The notes beneath the pieces were generated by a model that saw only the letters and a program-made list of their open reading frames with translations, searched no databases and had not been told where the DNA came from. A stretch of 64,000 nucleotides of DNA from Sediminibacterium ginsengisoli (GTDB lineage: Bacteria > Bacteroidota > Bacteroidia > Chitinophagales > Chitinophagaceae), in assembly GCA_945865545.1 (NCBI GenBank), contig CAMBEQ010000005.1:1-64000 (forward strand). Direction: 5' to 3'. Both the position numbers and the translations under genes were made by a program. Of this stretch, positions 9,044-18,972 are shown in pieces. The first letter of the stretch is position 1. Every line of letters begins with the position of its first letter.

Positions 9044-11914
9044 ATGAAAAAATTAGTTCTACTATTTTTTGTGTTATCTATACTAACTGAAAATGGTTTT
9101 GCTCAAAGTAGCCAGGGAAAAAAATGGGTACGCCAACAATTTGCTGCACTTTCCTTAAATGAAAAAATTGCACAGCTCATGGTGTTAAGAGTACACAGCA
9201 ATTGGAAAGCAAACAAACTAGATAGTTTAGGCGAAATAATAAAAAAGTACAATATAGGTGGATTGTGTTTTTTTCAAGGCGGCCCTATTAGAGAAGCCCT
9301 TCTAACGAACCATTATCAATCCTTAGCAAAAACACCTTTGTTTATAGCCATGGATGCCGAATGGGGTATAGGGATGCGATTAGATAGTGTTGAAATATTT
9401 CCAAAACAACTTTCATTAGGTGCGATTTCTTCTTCTCATTTAATGTATCAAATGGGCGTAGCCATTGCTGAGCAATGTAAAAGAATGGGCATACAAATTA
9501 ATTATGCTCCAGTCATTGATATTAACAATAACCCTTCTAACCCTGTCATTAACGACCGAAGTTTTGGGCAAAATAAAAACAGAGTCATTCAACATGGAAT
9601 TGCCTACATGCAGGGCCTTCAAGACAATGGAGTGATGGCCACTGCAAAACATTTTCCAGGTCATGGAGATGTTTCAGTAGATTCTCATAATGATATTCCC
9701 ATTGTCTTAAAAACCAGAGCCGAATTAGATACGCTAGAGCTGACTCCTTTTAAAGCCCTTATCGACGCAGGCATTGGCTCGGTGATGATAGCTCATTTAG
9801 CTGTCCCAAGCATTGATAGTACTCCAAAATATCCAACGTCTTTATCGGCAAAAGCAATCAATGGTTTATTAAAGAATGAATTAGGATTCAAAGGAATCGC
9901 AATTACTGATGCACTAGATATGAAAGCCATTAGTAATTATTTCCCAGAAGGCGAAGCCAATGTGCAAGCCATAATAGCGGGCAATGATATGCTATGTTTG
10001 CCTGGTGATATTGAACAATCAATAAAAAGAATCAGCACTGCCATTAGTGAAGGTCGTATTAGCAAAAAAGATATTAATAATCGAGTTAAAAAAATATTAG
10101 CCGCTAAATACAAATATGGTTTAAGTCAATTAATTCCAATAGATACTACAAATATCATTGCAGATTTAAATAAATCAGTAGGTAGTATCAAAAGTCAAAT
10201 GGCCTTGCAATCTTTGACATTTTTAAAAGGCAACCAAACATTGCCCTATCTAAGTCCCAATAAAAAAATTGCCTACGTTGCTTTAAATCTAAGTCAACCT
10301 AATCTGCTTACAAAAGCGTTAGAGGAAAAATACCAAGCAAAAATATTTTATGTCAATGCAAAGGATAGCAATGATATGGCTAATTTAAAAACGAGTCTAA
10401 CACTTTTTGATCAAGTAGTAATTGGAATACACAATTACAACAGAATGCCAGCCAATCATTTTGAAATTCCTACTTCTATTATTAATTTAATGAATGAAAC
10501 CCAGTCGAATCATTGGATTCATTTAATTTTTGGAAATCCTTATGCCGTAGCTAATTTTAAAAATATTGATAATATATTATTCGCTTATGAGGATAATAGC
10601 TACACCCAAGCAGCGGTATTAGAATGGCTAGAAGGAAAAGTGCAAGCCACAGGCCAGCTGCCTGTTACAGTGAGTGATAGCTTAGAGTATGGCTCAGACA
10701 ATAAAAGCAAAACAACCGTTGCTGTTCCTATTATTCCAGAAATTCGTCATCCATTAAGTTTTATAGACTCCATTGTTTTAGACGCTATAGAGAAAAAAGC
10801 CATCCCAGGCTGTCAGGTTTTAGTTGCAAAAAATAATCAAATCATATTCAATAAAGCTTTTGGACATGTGGCTGGAGAAGGCTCCCCAAAGGTAGATTTG
10901 GAAACCGTATACGACCTGGCCTCACTAACTAAAACTACAGCTACCACGATGTCTATTATGAAATTAGTAGAAGAGGGGAAGGTTTCCATAGATAAAAACA
11001 TTGGGGATTATTTGCCATGGGTAAGAGGCAATGAAAAAGAAAAAATTACCATAAAAGATTTACTCTTGCATCAAGCAGGACTCTACCCTTATATTAAATT
11101 TTACGAATCTTTGTTAGAAAAGGATGGTCAATTTAAAGCAGGTTTAGTAAGCATGACGCTAGACAATAAGCATCATACAATGATTACCCCGTCTAAATTT
11201 TTAATTGATAGTTGGATCGATAGCGTTCATCATAAAATACTTGAAAGTCCCCTGTCCACTCCAGGCAAATACGTATACAGTGACAATGACTTTATTTTTT
11301 TAGGGGCTATTGTAGAACAGGTAGCTGGCATGTCCTTAAATGCATTTACCACTAAAAATTTATACGCACCGCTAGGAATGAAATCTACTGGATTCTTACC
11401 TTTACAAAAAACAAGTATTGAAAAAATTGCCGCCAGTGAAATTGATAACTATTATCGTCATGAATTAATTCAAGGAGTTGTGCACGACGAAGGCGCATCA
11501 GTAATGGGTGGCATTGCAGGGCATGCTGGTTTATTTAGCAATGCAACCGATTTAGCAAAAATATATTTAATGCTGCTTAATAAAGGACAATGGGAAGGCA
11601 ACAGGTATTTTCAATCCAATACCATTAATTTATTCACCTCCTACCAAACCGAAAATAGTCGCAGAGGGCTTGGATTTGATAAGCCCGAAAAAAACAATGC
11701 CATTGTAAAAGATCCTTACCCATGCTTAAGCGCTTCTCCTAGTACATTTGGTCATACTGGATTTACAGGAACCTGTGTTTGGGCCGATCCGGATAAAAAT
11801 TTATTGTTCATTTTCCTATCCAATAGAGTCTATCCAACAAGAGATAGTAAAAGTTACAACGCATTAAATATCAGGTCTAAAATACAAGAAGGGCTATATA
11901 CTTTATTAAATTAA
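9044..11914 (+). CDS. GH3 beta-N-acetylglucosaminidase (NagZ-like) fused to a serine beta-lactamase/transpeptidase-fold domain
   Basis: NagZ motif KHFPGHGDVSVDSHNDIP; C-terminal domain with SLTK (SxxK), YSDND (YxN) and HTGFTG. Confidence 0.92.
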   Translation: MKKLVLLFFVLSILTENGFAQSSQGKKWVRQQFAALSLNEKIAQLMVLRVHSNWKANKLDSLGEIIKKYNIGGLCFFQGGPIREALLTNHYQSLAKTPLFIAMDAEWGIGMRLDSVEIFPKQLSLGAISSSHLMYQMGVAIAEQCKRMGIQINYAPVIDINNNPSNPVINDRSFGQNKNRVIQHGIAYMQGLQDNGVMATAKHFPGHGDVSVDSHNDIPIVLKTRAELDTLELTPFKALIDAGIGSVMIAHLAVPSIDSTPKYPTSLSAKAINGLLKNELGFKGIAITDALDMKAISNYFPEGEANVQAIIAGNDMLCLPGDIEQSIKRISTAISEGRISKKDINNRVKKILAAKYKYGLSQLIPIDTTNIIADLNKSVGSIKSQMALQSLTFLKGNQTLPYLSPNKKIAYVALNLSQPNLLTKALEEKYQAKIFYVNAKDSNDMANLKTSLTLFDQVVIGIHNYNRMPANHFEIPTSIINLMNETQSNHWIHLIFGNPYAVANFKNIDNILFAYEDNSYTQAAVLEWLEGKVQATGQLPVTVSDSLEYGSDNKSKTTVAVPIIPEIRHPLSFIDSIVLDAIEKKAIPGCQVLVAKNNQIIFNKAFGHVAGEGSPKVDLETVYDLASLTKTTATTMSIMKLVEEGKVSIDKNIGDYLPWVRGNEKEKITIKDLLLHQAGLYPYIKFYESLLEKDGQFKAGLVSMTLDNKHHTMITPSKFLIDSWIDSVHHKILESPLSTPGKYVYSDNDFIFLGAIVEQVAGMSLNAFTTKNLYAPLGMKSTGFLPLQKTSIEKIAASEIDNYYRHELIQGVVHDEGASVMGGIAGHAGLFSNATDLAKIYLMLLNKGQWEGNRYFQSNTINLFTSYQTENSRRGLGFDKPEKNNAIVKDPYPCLSASPSTFGHTGFTGTCVWADPDKNLLFIFLSNRVYPTRDSKSYNALNIRSKIQEGLYTLLN

Positions 11915-11918
11915 CTGC

Positions 11919-14117
11919 ATGCTAAGGTCTTTAATTTTAGTTATTCTTTTATTCAATCAAATTACTGATAGTCGAGCACAAAGCATGCTAGGTGCCATTG
12001 GTCAATGGAGAGAGCAATACAATAATAAAAGTGTTCAACATCTTATCAAAGGTGATAAAATTTATGGCGCTACTACTCATCAACTATTTAGTATTGACAA
12101 TAAGAATAATATTGAATGGCTGGGGAAGTCAACTGGTTTAAATGAAATAGGCATTGCCGCGATGGCCTGGGATGAATTAGAACAGCAATTGGTAATTGCC
12201 TACAATAATAGTAATATAGATATTATTAAAGGAGACAATATTTATAATATTAATGACATAGTATTATCTAATTTATATCCTAATAAAAAAATTAATGACA
12301 TTAAAATTTTAAATCAATGGGCATTCATTGCAACCAATTTTGGTATTGTGGTATTAGATTTAAAAAAACATGAAATAAAGGACACTTGGTTTCCCAATAA
12401 TACTAGACAGGCTATAGTCACTTATCAAACTGCTATTACAAAAGATAGCCTCTACGCCGTTACTGAAGAAGGATTATATAGCGCAGCCATAAAAAATAAT
12501 TGGGTATCAATAAATAGTTGGAATAATTTAAAAGCCTACCAAAATTTAGGGATTAAAAAAATAAGCAGTAACGCGAATTTAGTTACTGTGTATAATAACA
12601 ACAGTGTATTTCAATTGCCCTCTATTCAACCCATTTTTAAAACTACTAATAGCAATATTAAACATTTAATAATTGCCAAAGATGGGGGCATCTTATTTTT
12701 TTCGAACAAAAGCGAAAGTGGAACTCTATTTAAGTTAAATGCCGACAAAAGTACTTCTGTACTTATTGATTCAACTATATTAGGAAATCCAATGGAGATA
12801 GTAGTAGATGAAAATAATTTTTGGATAGCAGATAGTGCGAATGGATTGTTACTCAAAAATACAACGAGCCAATGGATAAAATTAGCTGGCCCCATTGAGT
12901 ACATTAAAGGAAAGTCATCCATCAATGACAAGGTTTTGTTGGCGCCATTCCATGGCAATGCCAATGGGTTTAGTGTCTTTGAAAAATCTGTATGGAAAAA
13001 TTATACTAGCATCAATAGCTCCAAACTTCCAATATGTATCGCTAGTGCCATTGATCCTAAAGACCAAAGTTGGTGGTTTAGCACCCCTTCGGGTTTACTA
13101 CATTTTAATTCCAACACGGCCATTTTAGAAAGTAGCACCCCTTCCAATTTAAATGGGACCTATACGGACCTTCAATTTAGTACCAATGGAAATTTATGGG
13201 TTTTACAAGACAATCAAGGCCTTTTGCAAAAAAAGGATAATACCTGGAAATTATTTGCCCCACCTAATAATTTTATGAAGTCCGGCTTAAATAATATGAT
13301 TATTAATAAGCAAGGGCAAGCTTGGATGATAGCACCAAAAAATCAAGGATTATATATCTATCAATCCACTGAAAAATACCCTACTGAATTATGGAAGCAA
13401 TTAACTACTGCTAAATCAAATGGAAATTTACCCAGTAGCAATGTTACTTGCATCGCAGAAGATCGTGATGGATCCATTTGGGTGGGTACCGATAACGGTA
13501 TTGGTATTTTTAATTGTGGCGATATTTCAAAAGAAATATGCGACGCCTCCATCCCACGTGTTAATAACACCAATAAATTTGTAGGACAGCTTTTCCAGAA
13601 AGAAATTGTGAATTGCATAACAGTCGATGGCGCCAACAGAAAATGGGTAGGTACTAATAATGGGGCCTGGTTATTAAGTTCAGATGGATTAGAAGTAATT
13701 GAACATTTTACCAAAGACAATAGTCCGCTTCCTAGTGATACTTTATTGCAAATTATGATTGACCCCAATGAAGGGGAAGTTTTTTTTAATACTAACACTG
13801 AAATAGTAAGTTATAGAGGCAGCGCCACAGCAGGTGTAATGGTTCAAAATGAGATCGCTATTTATCCGAACCCGGTGGGACCTGAATACAATGGCCCTAT
13901 CGCTTTTAGAGGATTGGTAGAAAATGTAATTGTAAAAATTACGGAGTTAAACGGTAGGCTGGTTTTTGAAACACGCGCCTTAGGTGGTCAAGCTATATGG
14001 AATGGAAAAACTTATGAAGGAAAAAAAGTAGCTTCTGGAATGTACCTAGTATTTGTTAGAGACGAATTAGGCAATGAAAGAGGAGTAGGTAAAGTTTTAA
14101 TCACAAGTGGTTTGTAA
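11919..14117 (+). CDS. porZ: PorZ-like T9SS-associated beta-propeller protein with C-terminal sorting-type domain
   Basis: Two-component-regulator-type propeller repeats (DRDGSIWVGTDNGIGIF, ANRKWVGTNNGAWLL) and C-terminal YPNPV...GKTYEGKKVASGMYLVFV. Confidence 0.75.
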   Translation: MLRSLILVILLFNQITDSRAQSMLGAIGQWREQYNNKSVQHLIKGDKIYGATTHQLFSIDNKNNIEWLGKSTGLNEIGIAAMAWDELEQQLVIAYNNSNIDIIKGDNIYNINDIVLSNLYPNKKINDIKILNQWAFIATNFGIVVLDLKKHEIKDTWFPNNTRQAIVTYQTAITKDSLYAVTEEGLYSAAIKNNWVSINSWNNLKAYQNLGIKKISSNANLVTVYNNNSVFQLPSIQPIFKTTNSNIKHLIIAKDGGILFFSNKSESGTLFKLNADKSTSVLIDSTILGNPMEIVVDENNFWIADSANGLLLKNTTSQWIKLAGPIEYIKGKSSINDKVLLAPFHGNANGFSVFEKSVWKNYTSINSSKLPICIASAIDPKDQSWWFSTPSGLLHFNSNTAILESSTPSNLNGTYTDLQFSTNGNLWVLQDNQGLLQKKDNTWKLFAPPNNFMKSGLNNMIINKQGQAWMIAPKNQGLYIYQSTEKYPTELWKQLTTAKSNGNLPSSNVTCIAEDRDGSIWVGTDNGIGIFNCGDISKEICDASIPRVNNTNKFVGQLFQKEIVNCITVDGANRKWVGTNNGAWLLSSDGLEVIEHFTKDNSPLPSDTLLQIMIDPNEGEVFFNTNTEIVSYRGSATAGVMVQNEIAIYPNPVGPEYNGPIAFRGLVENVIVKITELNGRLVFETRALGGQAIWNGKTYEGKKVASGMYLVFVRDELGNERGVGKVLITSGL

Positions 14118-14132
14118 CTATATAAATGAAGG

Positions 14133-14720
14133 TTAAGGCTTGACATCCAAATCCAAATTTTTGAAGGACTTGAATTTTAAATAACCATCATCCTCCGCCA
14201 CCACCCGATACATTATTTGTCTAACCTTATTGGTAGGTATTTTAATATTAGTATCCAAGTCGTAAATAGGAAATTTTCTAAAAAGAATGCCTTCCACTAA
14301 TTTAAAATCATCTTTTCCTCTATAGCCTTTACTTAATTGCATGTCATTGGTAATATCAGGAAATAAAATAAGCTCCATGCGTTCATTATTTTTTGAAGTG
14401 AGGCTAAAAACATTAATTCTATCACTTTTATCACTAACGTAAATAATTAGATCTGGAAATCCATCATTATTTAAATCATCTACTTCAGCACTTGCTACCT
14501 TACCTTTTAACAACAAATTCGCTTCCCTAGCCTGGCTAGAAAAACCAATTGGCTTAATGGTCATAGAATTTTCATCTACTGATTTATTTAAACACATGAT
14601 ACGAAAACCTGCTTTCCCAATTTTGAGTGTACTGTCATACTTAATTGGTTTTTGCCCAAAAACCTGTGTAGACAAAAAAAGCAAGCCAAAAAATAAACAT
14701 TTATTCATATTTAATTTCAT
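14133..14720 (-). CDS. Exported hypothetical protein with FG-GAP/VCBS-like motif
   Basis: Signal peptide; VDDLNNDGFPDLIIYVSD motif. Confidence 0.6.
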   Translation of the reverse strand: MKLNMNKCLFFGLLFLSTQVFGQKPIKYDSTLKIGKAGFRIMCLNKSVDENSMTIKPIGFSSQAREANLLLKGKVASAEVDDLNNDGFPDLIIYVSDKSDRINVFSLTSKNNERMELILFPDITNDMQLSKGYRGKDDFKLVEGILFRKFPIYDLDTNIKIPTNKVRQIMYRVVAEDDGYLKFKSFKNLDLDVKP

Positions 14721-14768
14721 TACTTACCAAAGTTAATAGATTAGTTCTAATTTTCCATTCAAACAAGA

Positions 14769-15716
14769 TTGAATATGGCCTTTGAAATTCAAATTTCACC
14801 CCTTTTTGACTTCGAAAAAGTACGACTCATAGATACTGAAATGGGCGTAGCTATTGAAATTATAACCAAAGGTGCCTTAATGAATAGCTGGCAGGTCCTA
14901 TCCCAAAATAAGACCTTACACTTAATTGATGGGAATGAATTTGGCAATGGATGGGGACTATATGAACAGAATGGTTTCAAAGGAGCAAAAATGGCCCCAT
15001 TTGCTTGCAGACTAGAAGAGGGTCAATATGTTCATGAAGGGGACAAATACAGCATAGAGAAATTTTATTTTGATAAGCATGCCATCCATGGTATTGTCTA
15101 CGATGCTTTGTATACCATACAATCTACTCAAACGGATGAACAGGGCGCTTATGTCATTTTAAAATACGCCTATTTAGGCACCGACCAAGGATATCCTTAT
15201 CACTTTCACTTACAAATAAAATGGCATTTACAAAAAAATAATAAAGTGAGTGTAGAAACTATTTTGACAAATGATGCGGAAGCAACTATTCCCATAATGG
15301 ATGGATGGCATCCCTATTTTAAATTGGGTGGTCTCATTAATGATTGTAGTTTATATTTTAATAGTAAGGGGAAAGTAATTTTTAACAACCAGCTATTACC
15401 TACAGGGCAAATGATGGAAGATTTTACTTACAATACCCCTACAAAAATCAATACTACAACATTAGATAATTGTTTTTTATTAGATCCCGCCAACCATGAA
15501 TGTATAGTAGAAAATGAACAACTAAAATTAGTAGTTCAAGCAGGTTTAAATTATCCTTATTTACAATTGTATATACCACCCCACAGAAAAAGCATTGCTA
15601 TAGAAAATTTGAGTGGAGCTCCCAACTGCTTTAATAATAAAATGGGGCTCCTATACATGAAGCCCCATGAAAATTTAGTATTTAAGACAAGCTACCAAGT
15701 TTTTATAAAATTATAA
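14769..15716 (+). CDS. Aldose 1-epimerase family protein
   Basis: Galactose mutarotase-like sequence: [36 protein letters not shown]. Confidence 0.8.
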   Translation: MNMAFEIQISPLFDFEKVRLIDTEMGVAIEIITKGALMNSWQVLSQNKTLHLIDGNEFGNGWGLYEQNGFKGAKMAPFACRLEEGQYVHEGDKYSIEKFYFDKHAIHGIVYDALYTIQSTQTDEQGAYVILKYAYLGTDQGYPYHFHLQIKWHLQKNNKVSVETILTNDAEATIPIMDGWHPYFKLGGLINDCSLYFNSKGKVIFNNQLLPTGQMMEDFTYNTPTKINTTTLDNCFLLDPANHECIVENEQLKLVVQAGLNYPYLQLYIPPHRKSIAIENLSGAPNCFNNKMGLLYMKPHENLVFKTSYQVFIKL

Positions 15717-16097
15717 CTCAATAACAGCAGTAATGCTTACTTCAATATTAACATTGCGTGGCAAAGTTTTTACAGCCACTGTTTCACGTGCTGGAAATTG
15801 CGAAGTGAAATAACTTCCATATACATCATTGACTTGTGCAAACAATTGCATATCACTCAAGAAAATAGTTGTTTTAACAATGTGTGCAAAATTTAGCTTC
15901 GCTTCATCCAAAATAGCTTTAATATTTTCCATGACTTGCCTCGTTTCAGATTGGATATCTGTTAATACCAATTCTCCATTCGCAGGGTTAAATGCGATTT
16001 GGCCACTGGCAAATAAAAAGCCATTCGCGATAACAGCCTGACTATAAGGTCCAATAGGAGCAGGCACTTTACTAGTTTGAATAATTTCTTTTGACAT
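15711..16097 (-). CDS. ridA: RidA family enamine/imine deaminase
   Basis: SKVPAPIGPYSQAVIANGFLFASGQIAFNPANGEL ... FPARETVAVKTLPRNVNIEVSITAV. Confidence 0.93.
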   Translation of the reverse strand: MSKEIIQTSKVPAPIGPYSQAVIANGFLFASGQIAFNPANGELVLTDIQSETRQVMENIKAILDEAKLNFAHIVKTTIFLSDMQLFAQVNDVYGSYFTSQFPARETVAVKTLPRNVNIEVSITAVIEL

Positions 16098-16172
16098 ATA
16101 ATTAAATTAAGATTGCAATTTCTTGTTTTTCTATCAAATCACCACCTATTTTTGTAAAACATTTTAATAATC

Positions 16173-16850
16173 TTGGCAACTATCTTACATATTGACACTG
16201 CTGGTGAAAAAGCCATGATTGCCATTACTAGAAATAAGGAGGTCGTAGCTAGTAAAGAAAATGCAGTTTCCAATACCCACGCTTCCTTTGTCCAAGCTAG
16301 TATTCAAGAATTAGCCGCTTTAGCTAAAATAGATCTTCCTTCCATAGAGGCTATAGCCGTTACCATGGGGCCAGGCAGTTATACTGGCCTTAGAGTAGGT
16401 TTGTCCAGCGCAAAGGGAATCGCTTATGCGCTACAAAAACCCTTAATTGGATTATCTACCCTAGCCCTCTTGGCCAATACGGCAAAAAGAAGCCCCCTAT
16501 TTTCTAGCCAGGGATTGCAAATTTTTACCATGATTGACGCCAAAAGAATGGAGGTATTTGGTGCCATTTTTAATCAAGCCCAAGAAATCTGCTTAAAAGA
16601 ACAAGCCATTGAATTAGATACCGCTTATTTTGAAAATTTAGTGAGCAATGGCCCCATTCTCTGTATAGGTAGTGGGGCTCCTAAAGTAAAAAATTTAACC
16701 ACCCATCCTTCCGTATTGTATTGCGATTTATCTTATAATATTTTGGATTTCATTGAATTAGCTGAATCAAAATTTGCACTACAAGACTTTGAAGATATTG
16801 CCTATACGAGCCCTGCCTATTTAAAGGAGTTTTATTTAAAAACGAACTAA
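16173..16850 (+). CDS. tsaB: tRNA threonylcarbamoyladenosine biosynthesis protein TsaB (TTG start)
   Basis: ILHIDTAGE, MGPGSYTGLRVGLSSAKGIAYA. Confidence 0.95.
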   Translation: MATILHIDTAGEKAMIAITRNKEVVASKENAVSNTHASFVQASIQELAALAKIDLPSIEAIAVTMGPGSYTGLRVGLSSAKGIAYALQKPLIGLSTLALLANTAKRSPLFSSQGLQIFTMIDAKRMEVFGAIFNQAQEICLKEQAIELDTAYFENLVSNGPILCIGSGAPKVKNLTTHPSVLYCDLSYNILDFIELAESKFALQDFEDIAYTSPAYLKEFYLKTN

Positions 16851-17038
16851 TGGAAGGTCGATGAAAAAAATAATTAGCGGGTAAAACTTATTGTGTAGAA
16901 ACTAATCTAATTTTTTAGCCAAAAACTTACACAAACAGCAAACTGTGAACATTTTATATATTAATAAAAATTAAGTTTGAACTTTAATCATTAGCTTTGC
17001 TATGCAAATTTTAATAACAAACCCATTACTATTTTTAT

Positions 17039-17374
17039 ATGAATCAGTCATTACCACAGTTACAACTCGCCAATGGAAATAATCTATTAAAAGTAGATTT
17101 ATTGCACAGCAAAAAGGCGGCTATGATTCTTCGTGCATTGAATCACAAATTGCGTCAGCAAATTGTAAAATTAATCGACGAACAACAAAAAGTAACGGTG
17201 ACTGAAATTTATGTAAAATTAAGATTAGAACAATCTGTTGCTTCTCAACATTTGGCCATTTTAAGAAGAGCCAGTATTGTTTCCACTATCCGTGAAGGAA
17301 AATTTATTTTTTATACAGTGGATTACAATCGACTAGATCAAGTAAATAAATTCATTGAACAACTAGTTGGATAA
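17039..17374 (+). CDS. ArsR/SmtB-type winged-helix regulator with no cysteines
   Basis: LNHKLRQQIVKLIDEQQKVTVTEIYVKLRLEQSVASQHLAILRRASIVSTIREGKFIFYTV. Confidence 0.9.
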   Translation: MNQSLPQLQLANGNNLLKVDLLHSKKAAMILRALNHKLRQQIVKLIDEQQKVTVTEIYVKLRLEQSVASQHLAILRRASIVSTIREGKFIFYTVDYNRLDQVNKFIEQLVG

Positions 17375-17376
17375 AA

Positions 17377-18048
17377 ATGTCTTTATCAATAGAACAATTT
17401 CAAGCGCTTACACTTGATGAATCTGTTTACATTATAGATACAAGACCTGCTGAATTATTTATTAATGGATATATTCCCAATGCCTTAAATATAACGCCTG
17501 CTACTATTAAGTATGCAATAGCTATGGGAATTCTTACAAAAGAAACACCCGTAGTATTTGTAACTCAAGATGATTTGATTGCAGAAACAATGGCTTACTT
17601 TACCAAAGCTGAATTTACTCAAATCAAAGGTTATTTACAAGGTGGTTTTGCAAGCTGGTTGGCTACTTCCAAGAAATATGATTTAATTATTGAAGTGGAA
17701 GTGGATGAATTAGCAATGGACATCCCTTTTGATGAATATTTAATGGTTTTAGATACGCGCGAAGAAAATAATTTTGACAAGGAGCATATAAAAAACTCGG
17801 TTTCCCTTCCTTTATCTGAAATGGGAGATCCGGGTAGCATGTCAGAATTAGATGAGCATTTTAATATTTATATCCTAACTGATAATGGGGAAAGTAATAC
17901 TCTTGCTGCCAGTTTATTAAAAAAACAAGGCATACATAATATCAGAATTACAAAAGGCGGATGGGAAGAATTACTACAAATAAAAGATAAATTCAAATTC
18001 GAACGCAGTCCGCAAAAATCTGTAGAGGAAGACTCCTCCTTAAATTAA
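17377..18048 (+). CDS. Tandem rhodanese-like domain protein lacking catalytic cysteines
   Basis: Two rhodanese-like halves (DTRPAELFINGYIPNALNI, DTREENNFDKEHIKNSVSLPL); the entire protein has no Cys. Confidence 0.85.
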   Translation: MSLSIEQFQALTLDESVYIIDTRPAELFINGYIPNALNITPATIKYAIAMGILTKETPVVFVTQDDLIAETMAYFTKAEFTQIKGYLQGGFASWLATSKKYDLIIEVEVDELAMDIPFDEYLMVLDTREENNFDKEHIKNSVSLPLSEMGDPGSMSELDEHFNIYILTDNGESNTLAASLLKKQGIHNIRITKGGWEELLQIKDKFKFERSPQKSVEEDSSLN

Positions 18049-18060
18049 GTACTTACCCAA

Positions 18061-18948
18061 CTAGTGCACTACTAAATTACTGTGTTTAGTAGCATCATAG
18101 GGAAATCTCCAACGTCTATGTGTCCATAAGTAATTAGAAGGATTTTGCTTTATTTTTTCTTCAAGTACTTTAACATACAAAGCGGTTAATTGCCCATCTT
18201 TAAAATAATTGGGCGAAGTGGTCATCACTTCATACTCAGAATGATAATATCCTCTTTTAACTCTATAAAAATGCACAAATACTTGTGCTGTATTATTTAA
18301 TTTAGCTCCTTTCTCGGGACCCTTTACAAAGGGAGTAAGTTGACCAAAAAAGGGAACCCAAAAAGCGGACAAAGGATTGCCTGGATTTTGATCGGCTGCC
18401 AATGCCATTGCATAGCGTCCTTCAGTGGCAAATTTTTGAAACTGTGCTCTAAAATTAGTAGCAGGAATCATAATACTTCCGTACCTTTTTCTTAACCCTA
18501 ATATTATTTTATTAAAATGCGGATTGCTCAAAGGCATATATACTGCAATAAATGGATAATGGCCATACTTGGCTACACCCCAATTGGCAAACTCCCAATT
18601 AAAAAAATGGCCTGCCATAATTTGTACATTCTGCCCAGTCTTGTATAAATCATTCAATACTTCTGCATTCGAACTAAACCTTTTCATAAAAGTCTTATCT
18701 GATATAGATAATAACTTAAAAGTTTCAATAAAAGAATCTGTAAATTGTCGATAAAAATCATTGGCAATTTTTTTTCTTTCAATAAGGGTCTTATTGGGAA
18801 ATGCTATGGCTAAATTTTGATTGACCACTCCTACTCGATACTTGACTACTCTTTGTAATATAAAAGCAACAACATCGCTTAACAAATACATCATTCGCCA
18901 AGGAAGTAAAGAGAATAAATAACAAAAACTATAAATAATAAAATACAT
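18061..18948 (-). CDS. Lysophospholipid/lipid A acyltransferase family protein (LpxL/HtrB-like)
   Basis: GHFFNWEFANWG, ADQNPGNPLSAFWVPFFGQLTPFVKGPEKGAKL. Confidence 0.85.
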   Translation of the reverse strand: MYFIIYSFCYLFSLLPWRMMYLLSDVVAFILQRVVKYRVGVVNQNLAIAFPNKTLIERKKIANDFYRQFTDSFIETFKLLSISDKTFMKRFSSNAEVLNDLYKTGQNVQIMAGHFFNWEFANWGVAKYGHYPFIAVYMPLSNPHFNKIILGLRKRYGSIMIPATNFRAQFQKFATEGRYAMALAADQNPGNPLSAFWVPFFGQLTPFVKGPEKGAKLNNTAQVFVHFYRVKRGYYHSEYEVMTTSPNYFKDGQLTALYVKVLEEKIKQNPSNYLWTHRRWRFPYDATKHSNLVVH

Positions 18949-18972
18949 GTAGTGATTTATTCGATCATCAAA

